A DNA stretch of 64,000 nt from Brevundimonas sp. (GTDB lineage: Bacteria > Pseudomonadota > Alphaproteobacteria > Caulobacterales > Caulobacteraceae), in the NCBI GenBank assembly GCA_003248965.1, contig QFQU01000008.1:1-64000 (forward strand). The letters are read 5' to 3'. The number at the start of each line of letters is the position of its first letter. Position 1 is the stretch's first letter. The notes under the pieces were generated by a model. That model was given only the letters and a program-made list of their open reading frames with translations. It had not been told where the DNA came from and made no database searches. Positions 33,846 to 43,165 of this stretch are shown piece by piece. The translations under genes were made by a program, and so were the position numbers.

Positions 33846-35651
33846 TTACAGCGGCAGGCGCAGTTGGACGCCGCCCATATGGCTGTCGGCGTGATCGCCG
33901 AACCGGCCGCGATAGCCGATGGTGATCTTGACCGGCCCCACGTCGCCCTCGACCCCGGCCGAGGCCAGGAACTGACCGCCGAACGGATTGTCGATTTCCC
34001 GTGACTGAACCTGGGCAGGGTTGTTGTAGATGCCGACGCGGACCGGGTCGGAACTGTCGTCCAGGGCGTCGCGATAGCCGCCCTCGGCGAACAGGTTGAA
34101 ACCGCCCATCTCGGCCTCGGCGCGCAGGGAGACTTCGCCGGTCAGAGCCTTCACCGTGCGGTCGCCGTACTGGTACTGGGCGGCGACGCCCTGTTCGACA
34201 TAGCCGTCCACGTCGCTGGAGACATAGGCCAGGGCCGCGCGGGGCGACAGGGCGAAGCCGCCCATGTCGAACCACATCCCGCCTTGCAGGCGCGCGCCGG
34301 TGCTGAGAGCGCGGGTCTCGGCCGTGTGGACGATCGGCGCCAGACTGGTGATGCGTTCGATGTCGTCGATATTGTCGCGCGCCACGCCGGCCGCCGCATT
34401 GACGAAGACGTCGCCCGAACGCCAGCCGCCATAGACGTCCAGGCCGAAGCTCTCGACGTTGAAGTTCAGACTGCGGCTCTGCACGTCGGTCTTCCTCGCC
34501 GTGCCGGCCAGGCCGAAGCGCCAGTTGGCCGAGGGGCCGGCCTCCAGCGCGATACGGGCGCCCCAGCCGTCGCTGGACGAGGAGGTCACGGAACCCCGCG
34601 CGTCGGTGTCGACGCTGTCGACCAGGGCCGCCGTCGTCACGGACACGCCAGCTTCCCACGGCGAGCGGCCCGACAGGGCCTGGGCGGCCGCGTCCAGCCC
34701 GTCCTCCCGGTGGCGATAGGCCGTCTCGCCCTGCAGCGTCGTCTGAGCGCCCAGGTCGCCGTAGTAGAGGTAGTCGTTGGCCAACTGGGCGATGATCCGA
34801 TGGCCGGCCGCCGTCGGGTGAACGCCGTCGAAGTAGAAATAGCTGTCGGGATTGCTGCACACCGTCGCCCCGTTGAAGCAGGGCTGGGTGATGTTGGTGA
34901 TGCCGAAGGCGCCGGGATTGGCGGCCAATGTGTCGCCGACCTTGAACAGGTCCATCAGAATGATGTTGCTGCCGGGGCGAGCGGCGGCGGTGGCGGCGAT
35001 GCTGGTCTGCAGCGCCGTATTGAAGGTCGAGGCGGAATAGTCCGCCAGGGGCGCGGCGGCCGTGCCCCGGAATTGAGGCGTCAGGCTGAGCTTGGGCAAG
35101 TTCGAAACCAGAATGGTCCCCGCGCCTGCGCCGGCCACGGTGTTGACCAGACTGTTGACGTTGGCCGCCGCCGTGGTGACGACGGGGGTCATGGCCGCGA
35201 CCGGGCTGGACGAGGCGCCGGCGGCCGGCAGGGCCTGGAAGATGTCGTTGGCCCCGCCCAGGACCGTGACCAGGTCGCCCGAACCGAACCGGCCGCCGGC
35301 GGCGGTGTAGCGCGACAGCTGGTTCAGCATGCCGAAGGGCACGCCGGTCGAGGCGTCTGTGCGCGAACCGCCGAACGCGTAGTTGATGCTGCCGCTGACG
35401 GAGCCGTTGAAGTTGGCGGCGTTGAAGCCCAGCAGTTCGGTCCACACGCGCCCGCTGGAGAATCGGCCCTGGTAATAGGGCGGCGACGGGGGCTGGGTTC
35501 CGCCCGAGATCAGATACAGATTGCCGTTGTCGCTGAGGCTGTCGCCGAAGACGACCAGACGGTTGTAGGTCTGGGCCGAGGCCGAACCCGCGAAGGCGCA
35601 GGCGGCCAGCGCCAAAGCGGCGACGGCGCCGCCGGTGAGAAAGCGTGACAT
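33846..35651 (-). CDS. Autotransporter GDSL esterase/lipase (EstA-like)
   Basis: This 601-residue outer-membrane autotransporter has a signal peptide, a GDSL hydrolase passenger (residues ~30-310) and a C-terminal beta-barrel (~330-601). The catalytic blocks are VVFGDSLSDNG (Ser), GGANDI and DGVHPTAAGH (His/Asp). It resembles Pseudomonas EstA, a surface-anchored esterase. It ends in LRLPL, close to the usual barrel C-terminus with a hydrophobic last residue. The ATG at 35651 follows GGAGGA. Confidence 0.88.
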   Translation of the reverse strand: MSRFLTGGAVAALALAACAFAGSASAQTYNRLVVFGDSLSDNGNLYLISGGTQPPSPPYYQGRFSSGRVWTELLGFNAANFNGSVSGSINYAFGGSRTDASTGVPFGMLNQLSRYTAAGGRFGSGDLVTVLGGANDIFQALPAAGASSSPVAAMTPVVTTAAANVNSLVNTVAGAGAGTILVSNLPKLSLTPQFRGTAAAPLADYSASTFNTALQTSIAATAAARPGSNIILMDLFKVGDTLAANPGAFGITNITQPCFNGATVCSNPDSYFYFDGVHPTAAGHRIIAQLANDYLYYGDLGAQTTLQGETAYRHREDGLDAAAQALSGRSPWEAGVSVTTAALVDSVDTDARGSVTSSSSDGWGARIALEAGPSANWRFGLAGTARKTDVQSRSLNFNVESFGLDVYGGWRSGDVFVNAAAGVARDNIDDIERITSLAPIVHTAETRALSTGARLQGGMWFDMGGFALSPRAALAYVSSDVDGYVEQGVAAQYQYGDRTVKALTGEVSLRAEAEMGGFNLFAEGGYRDALDDSSDPVRVGIYNNPAQVQSREIDNPFGGQFLASAGVEGDVGPVKITIGYRGRFGDHADSHMGGVQLRLPL

Positions 35652-35764
35652 GGATCCTCCCAAGGCCGTCGTGCATCGCGGCCGTTACGTGGAGGATGCG
35701 CCACTTGGCGCAGAGCGCAAGATGCCTCTACGTCAGCCTTCGGAAGAAAAACGCCACCGTGACC

Positions 35765-37657
35765 CTAATGCAGGGTGCGGAACTTCAGCGTGCCGGGAAC
35801 GGTGCGCAGGGTGCGAAGGGCCTCGGGGTCGTAGTCGCGGTCCACGTCGGTGATGACATAGCCGGTACGCTCGTCGGTCTTCAGGTGCTGGCCCAGGATG
35901 TTAAGGCCGGCCGACGCCAGGGCGCGGTTCAGCTCGGCCAGGACGCCCGGCTGGTTCCGGTGGATGTGCAGGATGCGGTGCGCGCCCGAAACCTCGGCCA
36001 GCTGCACGTTCGGCAGGTTTACGCTGAAGGTGGTGTCGCCCCGGTTCAGATAGCCCAGCAGCCGGTCGGCCGCGAACTCGGCGATGGCCTCCTGCGCCTC
36101 TTCGGTCGATCCGCCGACGTGGGGGGTCAGGATCATGTTCTTCAGCCCCTGAAGCGGGCTTTCGAACGGGTCTGAGTTGGTGCGCGGCTCTTCGGGGAAG
36201 ACGTCCACGGCGGCGCCGGCGACACGGCCCGAGCCCAGGGCCTGGGCCAGGGCGCCGACATCGACCACATGACCGCGCGACAGGTTCAGGAACAGAGCCC
36301 CTTCCTTCATCTTGGAGAACTGGGCGGCGCCGAAAATGGCGGTGTTCTCCTTGCGACCGTCCACATGCAAAGTGACGACGTCGCTTTCGACCAGAAGGGC
36401 GTCCAGCGAACGCATCCGCCGGGCGTTGCCCAGGGCCAGCCGTTCCGACAGATCGTGGAACAGCACGCGCATGCCCAGGTTTTCGGCTAAAACCGACAGC
36501 TGGCTGCCGATCGCGCCATAGCCGACGATGCCCAGAGTCTTGCCGCGCAGCTCCCTGGAGCCGGTCGCCGACTTGTTCCATTGACCGACGTGCATGGCCG
36601 CCGACTTGTCGACCACGTCGCGCATCAGGACGATCATCAGGCCGACCGCCAGCTCAACCACCGAACGGGTGTTGGAATAGGGCGCATTGAACACCGCCAC
36701 GCCGTGGTCGGAGGCCGCCTCCAGGTCGATCTGGTTGGTGCCGATGCAGAAGGCGGCGACCGCCATCAGCCGGTCGGCCTCCTCCAGCACCCGGCGCGAC
36801 ACGGTGGTCTTGGAACGGATGCCCAGCACATGGACGCCCTTGATGGCGGCGATCAAGTCGTCCTCGTCCAGCGCGCCCTTCTGCGTCTCGACCGAATAGC
36901 CCGCCTCCTCCAGCCGTTCGACGGCGGCCGGGTGGATGTTCTCCAGGAGCAGAATCTTCATGCGACTGCGCGGGAAGGACCAGCGGCCGGCCAGGCCCTC
37001 GGCGTGCAGCACCTCGTCCAGGGACGCCGCCTCGGCGTCGGCGACCTTAACGACCCGGTCGCGACGCACAACCTCGGTGAAGGCGTAGAAGACGTCGGCG
37101 GCGCCGGCCAGCTTGACCTCGGCGTCGTTCCAGCCGTCGCCGACCATGACGACCCGGCCCGGCAGGTTCAGGCCATGGATCACCGCCGGCTTGCCGTCCG
37201 CTTCCGACAGCGGATTGGCGTCGTCCACGCCGACGACGCGGCCCTCGCCGTCATAGGCCAGGTCGTTGCACAGGACATGGTCGGCGGCGACGCCCAGAAG
37301 GGCCGCCACCGGCGCGATCACCTCGCGGAAGCCGCCGGACAGGATGAAGACCCGTCCCTTGTTTTGCTGGAAGAAGGCAAGGTTGCGCCGGAAGGAGGGG
37401 GTTAGCCGGTTCGGGGCCGTCGCAGCCAAGGCCGAGACATGCTCGCGCGTCAGGGGCAGCAGGGCCAGGCGGCGACGCAGCGCCTCGCCAAAGGCGATCT
37501 CTCCGCCCATGGCCTGATCGGTCAGGGCGGCGATCTGGGCGCGGATGGTTTCGGCGTCGGGCGTTCCGGCCAGGGCGATGTCGGCCAAGACTTCCAGGGT
37601 CTCGAAATCGACCAGGGTCGAATCGAAGTCGAAGATCAGGGTGGGGCGCGCGCTCAT
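35765..37657 (-). CDS. Fused phosphoserine phosphatase and phosphoglycerate dehydrogenase (SerB-SerA)
   Basis: One 630-residue frame joins two serine-synthesis enzymes. Residues 1-~225 are a HAD-type phosphatase: nucleophile D10 and D12 in FDFDSTL, LSGGF, and GDGWNDAE (173-180). From Met233 onward is a D-3-phosphoglycerate dehydrogenase: NAD-binding VGYGAIG, catalytic Arg in LNLSRGHVVD, Glu in DVFPEEP, His in TPHVGGS, and a C-terminal ACT domain with RNQPGVLAELNRALASAGL. No Shine-Dalgarno-like site is seen before codon 233, so a single polypeptide is likely. serC, encoding the middle step, is not here. The catalytic residues of both halves are intact. Confidence 0.88.
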   Translation of the reverse strand: MSARPTLIFDFDSTLVDFETLEVLADIALAGTPDAETIRAQIAALTDQAMGGEIAFGEALRRRLALLPLTREHVSALAATAPNRLTPSFRRNLAFFQQNKGRVFILSGGFREVIAPVAALLGVAADHVLCNDLAYDGEGRVVGVDDANPLSEADGKPAVIHGLNLPGRVVMVGDGWNDAEVKLAGAADVFYAFTEVVRRDRVVKVADAEAASLDEVLHAEGLAGRWSFPRSRMKILLLENIHPAAVERLEEAGYSVETQKGALDEDDLIAAIKGVHVLGIRSKTTVSRRVLEEADRLMAVAAFCIGTNQIDLEAASDHGVAVFNAPYSNTRSVVELAVGLMIVLMRDVVDKSAAMHVGQWNKSATGSRELRGKTLGIVGYGAIGSQLSVLAENLGMRVLFHDLSERLALGNARRMRSLDALLVESDVVTLHVDGRKENTAIFGAAQFSKMKEGALFLNLSRGHVVDVGALAQALGSGRVAGAAVDVFPEEPRTNSDPFESPLQGLKNMILTPHVGGSTEEAQEAIAEFAADRLLGYLNRGDTTFSVNLPNVQLAEVSGAHRILHIHRNQPGVLAELNRALASAGLNILGQHLKTDERTGYVITDVDRDYDPEALRTLRTVPGTLKFRTLH

Positions 37658-37688
37658 GGCCCGCGTCTTAGCGACCTTCGCAGACGCA

Positions 37689-37721
37689 GCAAAGCCGGGT
37701 TTTCATCAAACCCAGCTTTGC
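37689..37721. promoter_or_regulatory. Inverted repeat in the leader of the serB-serA fusion
   Basis: Arms 37689-37702 and 37708-37721 pair over 14 bp (one G-T pair in RNA) with a 5-nt loop: GCAAAGC then GGGTTT on one side. It lies 32 nt upstream of the fusion start on the minus strand. It could be an operator or a leader hairpin; no U run follows. Confidence 0.45.
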
Positions 37722-37778
37722 CTTGATCAAACCGTGCCGCCCGCAGAGGTTTTCAGCCCGGCGACGGCAAAAATATTG

Positions 37779-38297
37779 TCACAGGCGCGCGATGCGGCGG
37801 ATTTGGCTGTCCGGCCGGCGGCTTTCCAGAACCGCCGCGCCGACCACGGCCGCCAGGGCGGCGACGGCCAGGAGGGCGCCGCCCTCGCGCTGGTGATCGC
37901 GGGCGTAGTCCAGGGCGTCGTCGGCGTAACGGCGGGCGGTCTTGCCACCCCGCTTGGCGGCCTTCCTGGTGGTCTTGCGGGCGCTGCGGAACAGATCGTC
38001 GGCCCAGTCGCCGGCGCGGCTGCGGGCTTCGTCCGAGAAGTCGGCGGCGCGGTCGCCGAAATCCTCGGCGCGGCTGCGGAAGGCGTCGACGGCGTCATGC
38101 AGCCGATCGCGCAGGTCGGCCGTATCCACCCAGCCGCGCGGGTCCATCCGGCTCTTGATGCGCTGATAGCGGGTCGGGCCGGTGCGCTGGCTCAGATACA
38201 GCACGGCCGCCGCGCCGAGGACCAGCGCCGCCAGACTGCCCGCCGTGACGCCGGGGTGTTTGCGGATTTCTTCAATCGGATCGATGTCGCGGATCAT
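37779..38297 (-). CDS. Membrane protein with amphipathic charged core, function unknown
   Basis: This 172-residue protein has two transmembrane segments (residues ~15-35, AALVLGAAAVLYL; and ~145-162, GALLAVAALAAVVGAAVL). Between them is a long, highly charged helix with repeats of AxDxxD/RxRA type (RAEDFGDRAADFSDEARSRAGDWADD). This resembles apolipoprotein/YtxH-like amphipathic helices, but I do not recognise the family. The ATG at 38297 follows AAGGTTC. A longer open frame (to 38435) runs antisense past the hslO start region. Confidence 0.65.
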   Translation of the reverse strand: MIRDIDPIEEIRKHPGVTAGSLAALVLGAAAVLYLSQRTGPTRYQRIKSRMDPRGWVDTADLRDRLHDAVDAFRSRAEDFGDRAADFSDEARSRAGDWADDLFRSARKTTRKAAKRGGKTARRYADDALDYARDHQREGGALLAVAALAAVVGAAVLESRRPDSQIRRIARL

Positions 38298-38471
38298 CGG
38301 CTGAACCTTTTCGTCGTGAGGCGTGGTCGGGAGCGGAGCGGCGGCTCCGCTTGTCGGACAAAGAGCGAACCGCGTCGTAATCGGTTCCGCCATTGCGGCG
38401 AAGCTTTCGCCCTGCCCTTTCCTACCCCTTACCAAGCGCGATCCGGGCGCCTAAATAGCCGCGATCCCGAA

Positions 38472-39419
38472 ATGACGAACGCCAAGGACCCCGCCGTGAC
38501 CGATCACGCGCCCGCTTCTCCGATTTCCGACGATCTGGCCGCCGCCTTCCAGATCGACGGCTGGCCCGTGCGCGGTCGCCTGGTGCGACTGGGCGGCGCC
38601 ATCGACACGATCCTGGCGGCGCATGCCTATCCCGAACCGGTCGCCGCCCTGCTGGGCGAAGCCTGCGCCCTGGCGGCCCTGATCGGCTCCAGCCTGAAGT
38701 TCGACGGCCGCCTGTTGGTCCAGGCCCAGGGCGACGGGCCGGTGCGCTATGTCGTGGCCGACTATGGCACGGACGGGACGCTGCGCGGCTATTGCCGTTA
38801 TGACGAAGCCGAGGTGGCCGAGGCGTCCAAGGGCTTCGCCCGTCCCGGCGCCCAGACGCTGCTGGGCAAGGGCGTCTTCGTGATGACCCTGGATCGCGGC
38901 CCGGACTTCGAACGGACGCAAGGGATCACCCCGATCGAGGGCGAGAGCCTGTCGTTGTGCGCCGAACACTATTTCCAGCAGTCCGAACAGGTGCCGACCA
39001 AGGTGCGTCTGGCCGTAGGCCAGGTTCAGACCGAGGCCGGCGCCCAGTGGCGGGCCGGCGGGGCGATGATCCAGCTCATCGCCGGCGACGCCGCGCGCGG
39101 GTCGACCGAGGAGGTGTGGGACCGCACCCGCGCCCTGTTCGGCACCCTGGCTGACGACGAACTGGTCGACCCGATGATCTCGCCCGAGACCCTGCTGTTC
39201 CGTCTGTTCCACGAGGACGGCGTGCGGCTGGAAGGCGCCAAGGCCCTGACCGCCGTCTGCCGCTGTTCCAAGGACCGGATCGCCGGCATGCTGGCCTCGT
39301 TCGATCCGGCCGAACGCGCGGACATGGTCGAGGACGACGGCAAGATTCACGTCACCTGCGAATACTGCGCAAAGGTCTATGAACTGACGCCCGACGACGT
39401 GGTGACGCAGCAGATCTGA
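38472..39419 (+). CDS. hslO: Redox-regulated chaperone Hsp33
   Basis: Hsp33 is a holdase activated by oxidation of its zinc-binding cysteines. The 315-residue protein has the family core (RYVVADYGTDGTLRGYCRYD, SLCAEHYFQQSEQVPT) and the C-terminal zinc site CRCSK and CEYC with four cysteines. The ATG at 38472 begins a short non-conserved N-terminus. It converges with phoB across a strong terminator. Confidence 0.93.
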   Translation: MTNAKDPAVTDHAPASPISDDLAAAFQIDGWPVRGRLVRLGGAIDTILAAHAYPEPVAALLGEACALAALIGSSLKFDGRLLVQAQGDGPVRYVVADYGTDGTLRGYCRYDEAEVAEASKGFARPGAQTLLGKGVFVMTLDRGPDFERTQGITPIEGESLSLCAEHYFQQSEQVPTKVRLAVGQVQTEAGAQWRAGGAMIQLIAGDAARGSTEEVWDRTRALFGTLADDELVDPMISPETLLFRLFHEDGVRLEGAKALTAVCRCSKDRIAGMLASFDPAERADMVEDDGKIHVTCEYCAKVYELTPDDVVTQQI

Positions 39420-39424
39420 ATGCG

Positions 39425-39458
39425 AAAAAGGGCGGCTCTCGTGAGCCGCCCTTTCTTT
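39425..39458. terminator. Bidirectional terminator, hslO / phoB
   Basis: AAAGGGCGGCTC (39427-39438) pairs with GAGCCGCCCTTT (39443-39454) over a TCGT loop. An A run precedes and TTTCTTTT follows, giving U runs in both directions. Confidence 0.9.
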
Positions 39459-39474
39459 TGCCCTGGCCTTCGCC

Positions 39475-40167
39475 TCAGCCTTCCAGATCCAGCGAATAGC
39501 CTGCCGAGCGGACGGTGCGGATGGGGTTGGCGCTGTCGTCGCCGATGGACAGGGCCTTGCGCAGGCGACCGACGTGGACGTCCACGGTGCGGGCCTCGAC
39601 ATAGACGTCAGAACCCCAGACGGCGTCCAGCAACTGCTCGCGGCTGAACACCCGCCCCGGGTGCTGCATGAAATGGTCCAGCAGGCGGAACTCGGTCGGC
39701 CCCAGATGGACCTCCTTGCCGTTGCGCCTCACGCGGTGAGAGACGCGGTCCACGACGATGTCGCCGTGGTTCAGGCGGTCGTCGGCAAGGCCCGGACGGA
39801 TGCGGCGCAGCACCGCGCGGATGCGGGCGATCAGCTCGACCATCGAGAACGGCTTGGTCAGATAGTCGTCGGCGCCGGTGTCCAGGCCGCGGACGCGGTC
39901 GCTTTCCTCGCCCCGCGCCGTCAACATGATGACCGGCAGGTTGCGCGTCTCGGCCTTGCCCCGGATGCGGCGGCAGACCTCGATGCCCGACAGCTTGGGC
40001 AGCATCCAGTCCAGCAGGACCAGATCGGGCTGGCGCTCGTCGATCTGGAGCATGCCCTCTTCGCCGTCGGCGGCGACAACGACGTCGTAGCCTTCCTTTT
40101 CCAGATTGTACTGAAGAAGGGTCGCCAGCGCGTCCTCGTCTTCCATCACAAGGATATAGGGCTGCAC
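39475..40167 (-). CDS. phoB: Phosphate-regulon response regulator PhoB
   Basis: PhoB is an OmpR-family activator of phosphate-starvation genes, phosphorylated by PhoR. The 230-residue protein has the receiver domain (acidic pocket in MEDEDALATLL, Asp in LLDWMLPKLSG, Lys in DDYLTKPFS) and a winged-helix DNA-binding domain (GPTEFRLLDHFMQHPG, VDVHVGRLRKAL, IRTVRSAGYSLD). The start is GTG 40167. It is the last gene of the phoR-pst operon. Confidence 0.96.
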   Translation of the reverse strand: MQPYILVMEDEDALATLLQYNLEKEGYDVVVAADGEEGMLQIDERQPDLVLLDWMLPKLSGIEVCRRIRGKAETRNLPVIMLTARGEESDRVRGLDTGADDYLTKPFSMVELIARIRAVLRRIRPGLADDRLNHGDIVVDRVSHRVRRNGKEVHLGPTEFRLLDHFMQHPGRVFSREQLLDAVWGSDVYVEARTVDVHVGRLRKALSIGDDSANPIRTVRSAGYSLDLEG

Positions 40168-40186
40168 GTCGGGTCTCCGCTTCGGG

Positions 40187-40912
40187 TCAGTGCGTCTGAA
40201 GATTCGGCGTCGGATCGGAATCCTCGGCCGTAGGCTGGGCGCGCGGGCGTTCGCCCACGATCTCGTCGCCCGTGATCTCGTAGTGGACGGTCTCGGCGAT
40301 GTTGGTCGCGTGGTCCCCGATCCGTTCCAGGTTCTTGGCCATGAACAGCAGATGGGTGCATGCGCCGATCATGCGCGGGTCGCCCATCATGTAGGTCAGC
40401 AGTTCGCGGAACAGGGCGTTGTAATGCTCGTCCACCTCGTCGTCCGTCTGCCAGACGGCGACGGCGCGATCGACCTCCGACGCCGTATAGGCGTCCAGCA
40501 CGTCCCGCAGGCGAGTGGAGACCAGCTTGCCCATACGCTCGATGGAGCGCGTCAGGGGCTGCATCGGCTCGCTCTCGGCCAGAATCAGGGCGCGCTTGGC
40601 GATGTTCTTGGCCAGGTCGCCGGTGCGTTCCAGATCGGTGGCGATCTTCATGGCGCCCAGGGTGCGGCGCAGGTCGCTGGCGACCGGCTGGCGCAGGGCG
40701 ATCAGGCGGATGGCCTTCTTCTCGATATCGCGATGCAGCGCGTCCAGCTTCAGATCGCGCTCCACCACCGCGCGCGCCAGGGCGATGTCGCGGCGGGCGA
40801 CGGAATCGACGGCGTCGGCGACCTGGGCCTCGGCCAGGCCGCCCATGCGGGCGACTTCGGCCGTGATCTGGTTCAGCTCGTCGCCATAGGCCTTGACCGT
40901 GTGCTGGTTCAT
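40187..40912 (-). CDS. phoU: Phosphate-signalling protein PhoU
   Basis: PhoU links the Pst transporter to PhoR and keeps the Pho regulon off when phosphate is plentiful. The 241-residue all-helical protein has two repeats: MGGLAEAQVADAVDSVARRD with DLERTGDLAKNIAKR, and NLERIGDHATNIAE in the second half, the metal-binding E-xx-R/D motifs. It overlaps the pstB stop by one base (TAATG), so translation is coupled. Confidence 0.95.
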   Translation of the reverse strand: MNQHTVKAYGDELNQITAEVARMGGLAEAQVADAVDSVARRDIALARAVVERDLKLDALHRDIEKKAIRLIALRQPVASDLRRTLGAMKIATDLERTGDLAKNIAKRALILAESEPMQPLTRSIERMGKLVSTRLRDVLDAYTASEVDRAVAVWQTDDEVDEHYNALFRELLTYMMGDPRMIGACTHLLFMAKNLERIGDHATNIAETVHYEITGDEIVGERPRAQPTAEDSDPTPNLQTH

Positions 40913-41853
40913 TAGCCGAAGCGTCCTGTGATGTAGTCCAGGGTGCGCCGCTCACGCGGGTTCTGGAAGATGTCCTCGGTGTCGCCCGTCTCGATCAGGC
41001 GACCCATGTGGAAGAAGGCGGTGCGTTGCGACACGCGCGCGGCCTGGGCCATGGAGTGGGTGACGATGACGATGCAGAACCGCTCGCGCAGTTCGTCGAT
41101 CAGTTCCTCGATCCGCGCCGTGGCGATGGGGTCCAGGGCCGAGCACGGCTCGTCCATCAGGATGACTTCCGGGTTCACGGCGATGGCGCGGGCGATGACC
41201 AGACGCTGCTGCTGACCGCCCGACAGGCCCATGGCGGACTGGCCCAGGCGGTCGGCGACCTCTTCCCACAGGCCGGCGCGCTTCAGGGCGCTTTCGACCA
41301 CGCCGTCCATCTCGGACTTGGACGAGACCAGGCCGTGAATCTTGGGGCCGTAGGCGACGTTCTCGTAGATCGACTTGGGAAAGGGGTTCGGGCGCTGGAA
41401 CACCATGCCGACGCGGGCGCGCAACAGCACCGGGTCGATGGAGCGGTCGTTGATGTCCTCGTCATCCATCGCGATCCGGCCGGTGACGCGGGCGCCGGCG
41501 ATGGTGTCGTTCATGCGATTCATGGTCCGCAGGAAGGTCGACTTGCCGCAGCCCGACGGGCCGATGAAGGCCGTGACCGTCTTGTCCGGAATGTCCAGCG
41601 AGACGTCGTAGAGCGCCTGTTTGTCGCCATAGAAGACCGAGACGTCGCGAGCGGCGATCTTGATCGGTCCCACCGGCGGGGTGTCCACCACCGTCGGGCC
41701 GTTCGCGGGGACGGCGTCTTCCAGACGGGGTTCGCGCGCAGGCGCGCCGGCGGCCTGGGGCAGGACCTGGCCGCCCATGCGCGGGGCCTGGGTCGGATCG
41801 GCGGAGCCGGCGCCCGACTGTTCGTCGGCAGAACGGAAGATACGGAATTTCAT
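40912..41853 (-). CDS. pstB: Phosphate ABC transporter ATP-binding protein
   Basis: PstB powers high-affinity phosphate import. It has the usual core with Walker A IGPSGCGKST, signature LSGGQQQR and Walker B VILMDEPCSALDP. The 313-residue protein carries an unusual ~60-residue Pro/Ala-rich N-terminal extension before IKIAARDVSVFYGDKQAL. The start at 41853 lies 4 nt after the pstA stop. Role of the extension is unknown. Confidence 0.95.
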   Translation of the reverse strand: MKFRIFRSADEQSGAGSADPTQAPRMGGQVLPQAAGAPAREPRLEDAVPANGPTVVDTPPVGPIKIAARDVSVFYGDKQALYDVSLDIPDKTVTAFIGPSGCGKSTFLRTMNRMNDTIAGARVTGRIAMDDEDINDRSIDPVLLRARVGMVFQRPNPFPKSIYENVAYGPKIHGLVSSKSEMDGVVESALKRAGLWEEVADRLGQSAMGLSGGQQQRLVIARAIAVNPEVILMDEPCSALDPIATARIEELIDELRERFCIVIVTHSMAQAARVSQRTAFFHMGRLIETGDTEDIFQNPRERRTLDYITGRFG

Positions 41854-41857
41854 TCTC

Positions 41858-43165
41858 TTACCACCGACGCTCGAAGCGCCGCCTCAGGATGATGGCCGCC
41901 GCGTTCATGATGATCATGAAGACCAGAAGGACGATGATCGCCGCGGCGGTGCGTTCGTGGAACGCCCGCTCCGAGGCGTTCTCCCAGATGTAGATGAGCG
42001 AGGGCAGCGCGCCGACCGGCTGGTCGATCGCGTGCGGCACGCCCGGCACGAAGCTGACCATGCCGATCAGCAACAGCGGCGCGGTCTCGCCCAGGGCGTG
42101 AGCCATGGAGATGATGGCGCCCGTCATGACGCCGGGCATGGCCAGCGGCAGGACATGGCTGAACACCGTCTGGGTCTTGGACGCGCCCATGGCCAGGGCG
42201 GCCTCTCGGATCGAGGGCGGCACCGCCTTCAGCGACGAGCGCGTGGCGATGACCAGGGTGGGCAGAGCCATCAGGGCCAGGACCAGACCGCCGACGATGG
42301 GGCTGGCGCGCGGCAGGTGCATCCAGTTGATGAACAGGGCCAGCCCCAGGAGGCCGTAGACGATGGACGGCACGGCGGCCAGGTTGTTGATGTTGACCTC
42401 GATGATGTCGGTCAGCTTGTTCTTGGGCGCGAACTCTTCCAGCCAGATGGCCGCGCCGACGCCCAGTGGAATGGCGATCAGGGCCGTCACCAGCAACATC
42501 AGGGCCGAACCGACCACGGCGCCCAGGACGCCCGCCATCTCGGGCTGGGTGGAATCGCCCTTGGTGAACAGGGTGGTGTTGAAGTGGGCGCCGATCACCC
42601 CCTCGGCCTTCATACGCTCCAGCCAGGCGATCTGCTGGTCGGTCAGCCGTCGTTGGTCCTCGGGCGTCGCCTTGGAGATCTCGCCCTTCAGGAACAGGTC
42701 CGCATCGTCCGACAGGGGCACGGCGAGCGGCACGGTCTGGCCGATGACGTCCGACCGCTTGGCCACCAGGGCGGCGGCCGTGAACTTCAGCTCGGACGAA
42801 AACAGTCGCTTCATCTGGGCGGCCTTGGTCCCGGCCGCGTCGTCGGCGATTCCCCAGCGGGCCAGCTCCTGCTCGGCGGCCAGCTGCTCGAAGTTGGAGC
42901 CTTGCGGATAGGCGCGATCGATCCGCGCCGGGTCCATATAGACCGGGATGGTCACGGTGTGGGCGTAGAAGGCGGTGTGTCCCTGCTCCACGATGCGGAT
43001 CAGGAGGATGGCCAGGAAGACCATGGCCGCGCCGATGGCTAGGCGGCCGTACCATTTGAACCGGGTCTCGCGCGCATGACGGCGTTTCAGCCCCGCGCGC
43101 AGTCGGGCCAGACGGTCGGTGTCCGCCGCGCCGCCAGTGATCTGATCGGGGGTCGCGTCAGTCAT
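41858..43165 (-). CDS. pstA: Phosphate ABC transporter permease PstA
   Basis: PstA forms the membrane channel with PstC. The 435-residue protein has an N-terminal helix, a large ~150-residue periplasmic/hydrophilic insertion and a C-terminal permease domain with six helices and the EAA-like IREAALAMGASKTQTVFSHVLP. It is longer than E. coli PstA because of the insertion, as seen in related alphaproteobacteria. It overlaps pstC by 8 nt. Confidence 0.93.
   Translation of the reverse strand: MTDATPDQITGGAADTDRLARLRAGLKRRHARETRFKWYGRLAIGAAMVFLAILLIRIVEQGHTAFYAHTVTIPVYMDPARIDRAYPQGSNFEQLAAEQELARWGIADDAAGTKAAQMKRLFSSELKFTAAALVAKRSDVIGQTVPLAVPLSDDADLFLKGEISKATPEDQRRLTDQQIAWLERMKAEGVIGAHFNTTLFTKGDSTQPEMAGVLGAVVGSALMLLVTALIAIPLGVGAAIWLEEFAPKNKLTDIIEVNINNLAAVPSIVYGLLGLALFINWMHLPRASPIVGGLVLALMALPTLVIATRSSLKAVPPSIREAALAMGASKTQTVFSHVLPLAMPGVMTGAIISMAHALGETAPLLLIGMVSFVPGVPHAIDQPVGALPSLIYIWENASERAFHERTAAAIIVLLVFMIIMNAAAIILRRRFERRW

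Noticed and set aside
36962..36985. Separate serA start at the internal Met of the fusion
   Set aside because: No Shine-Dalgarno-like sequence precedes it and the frame is uninterrupted, so the fusion reading is preferred.
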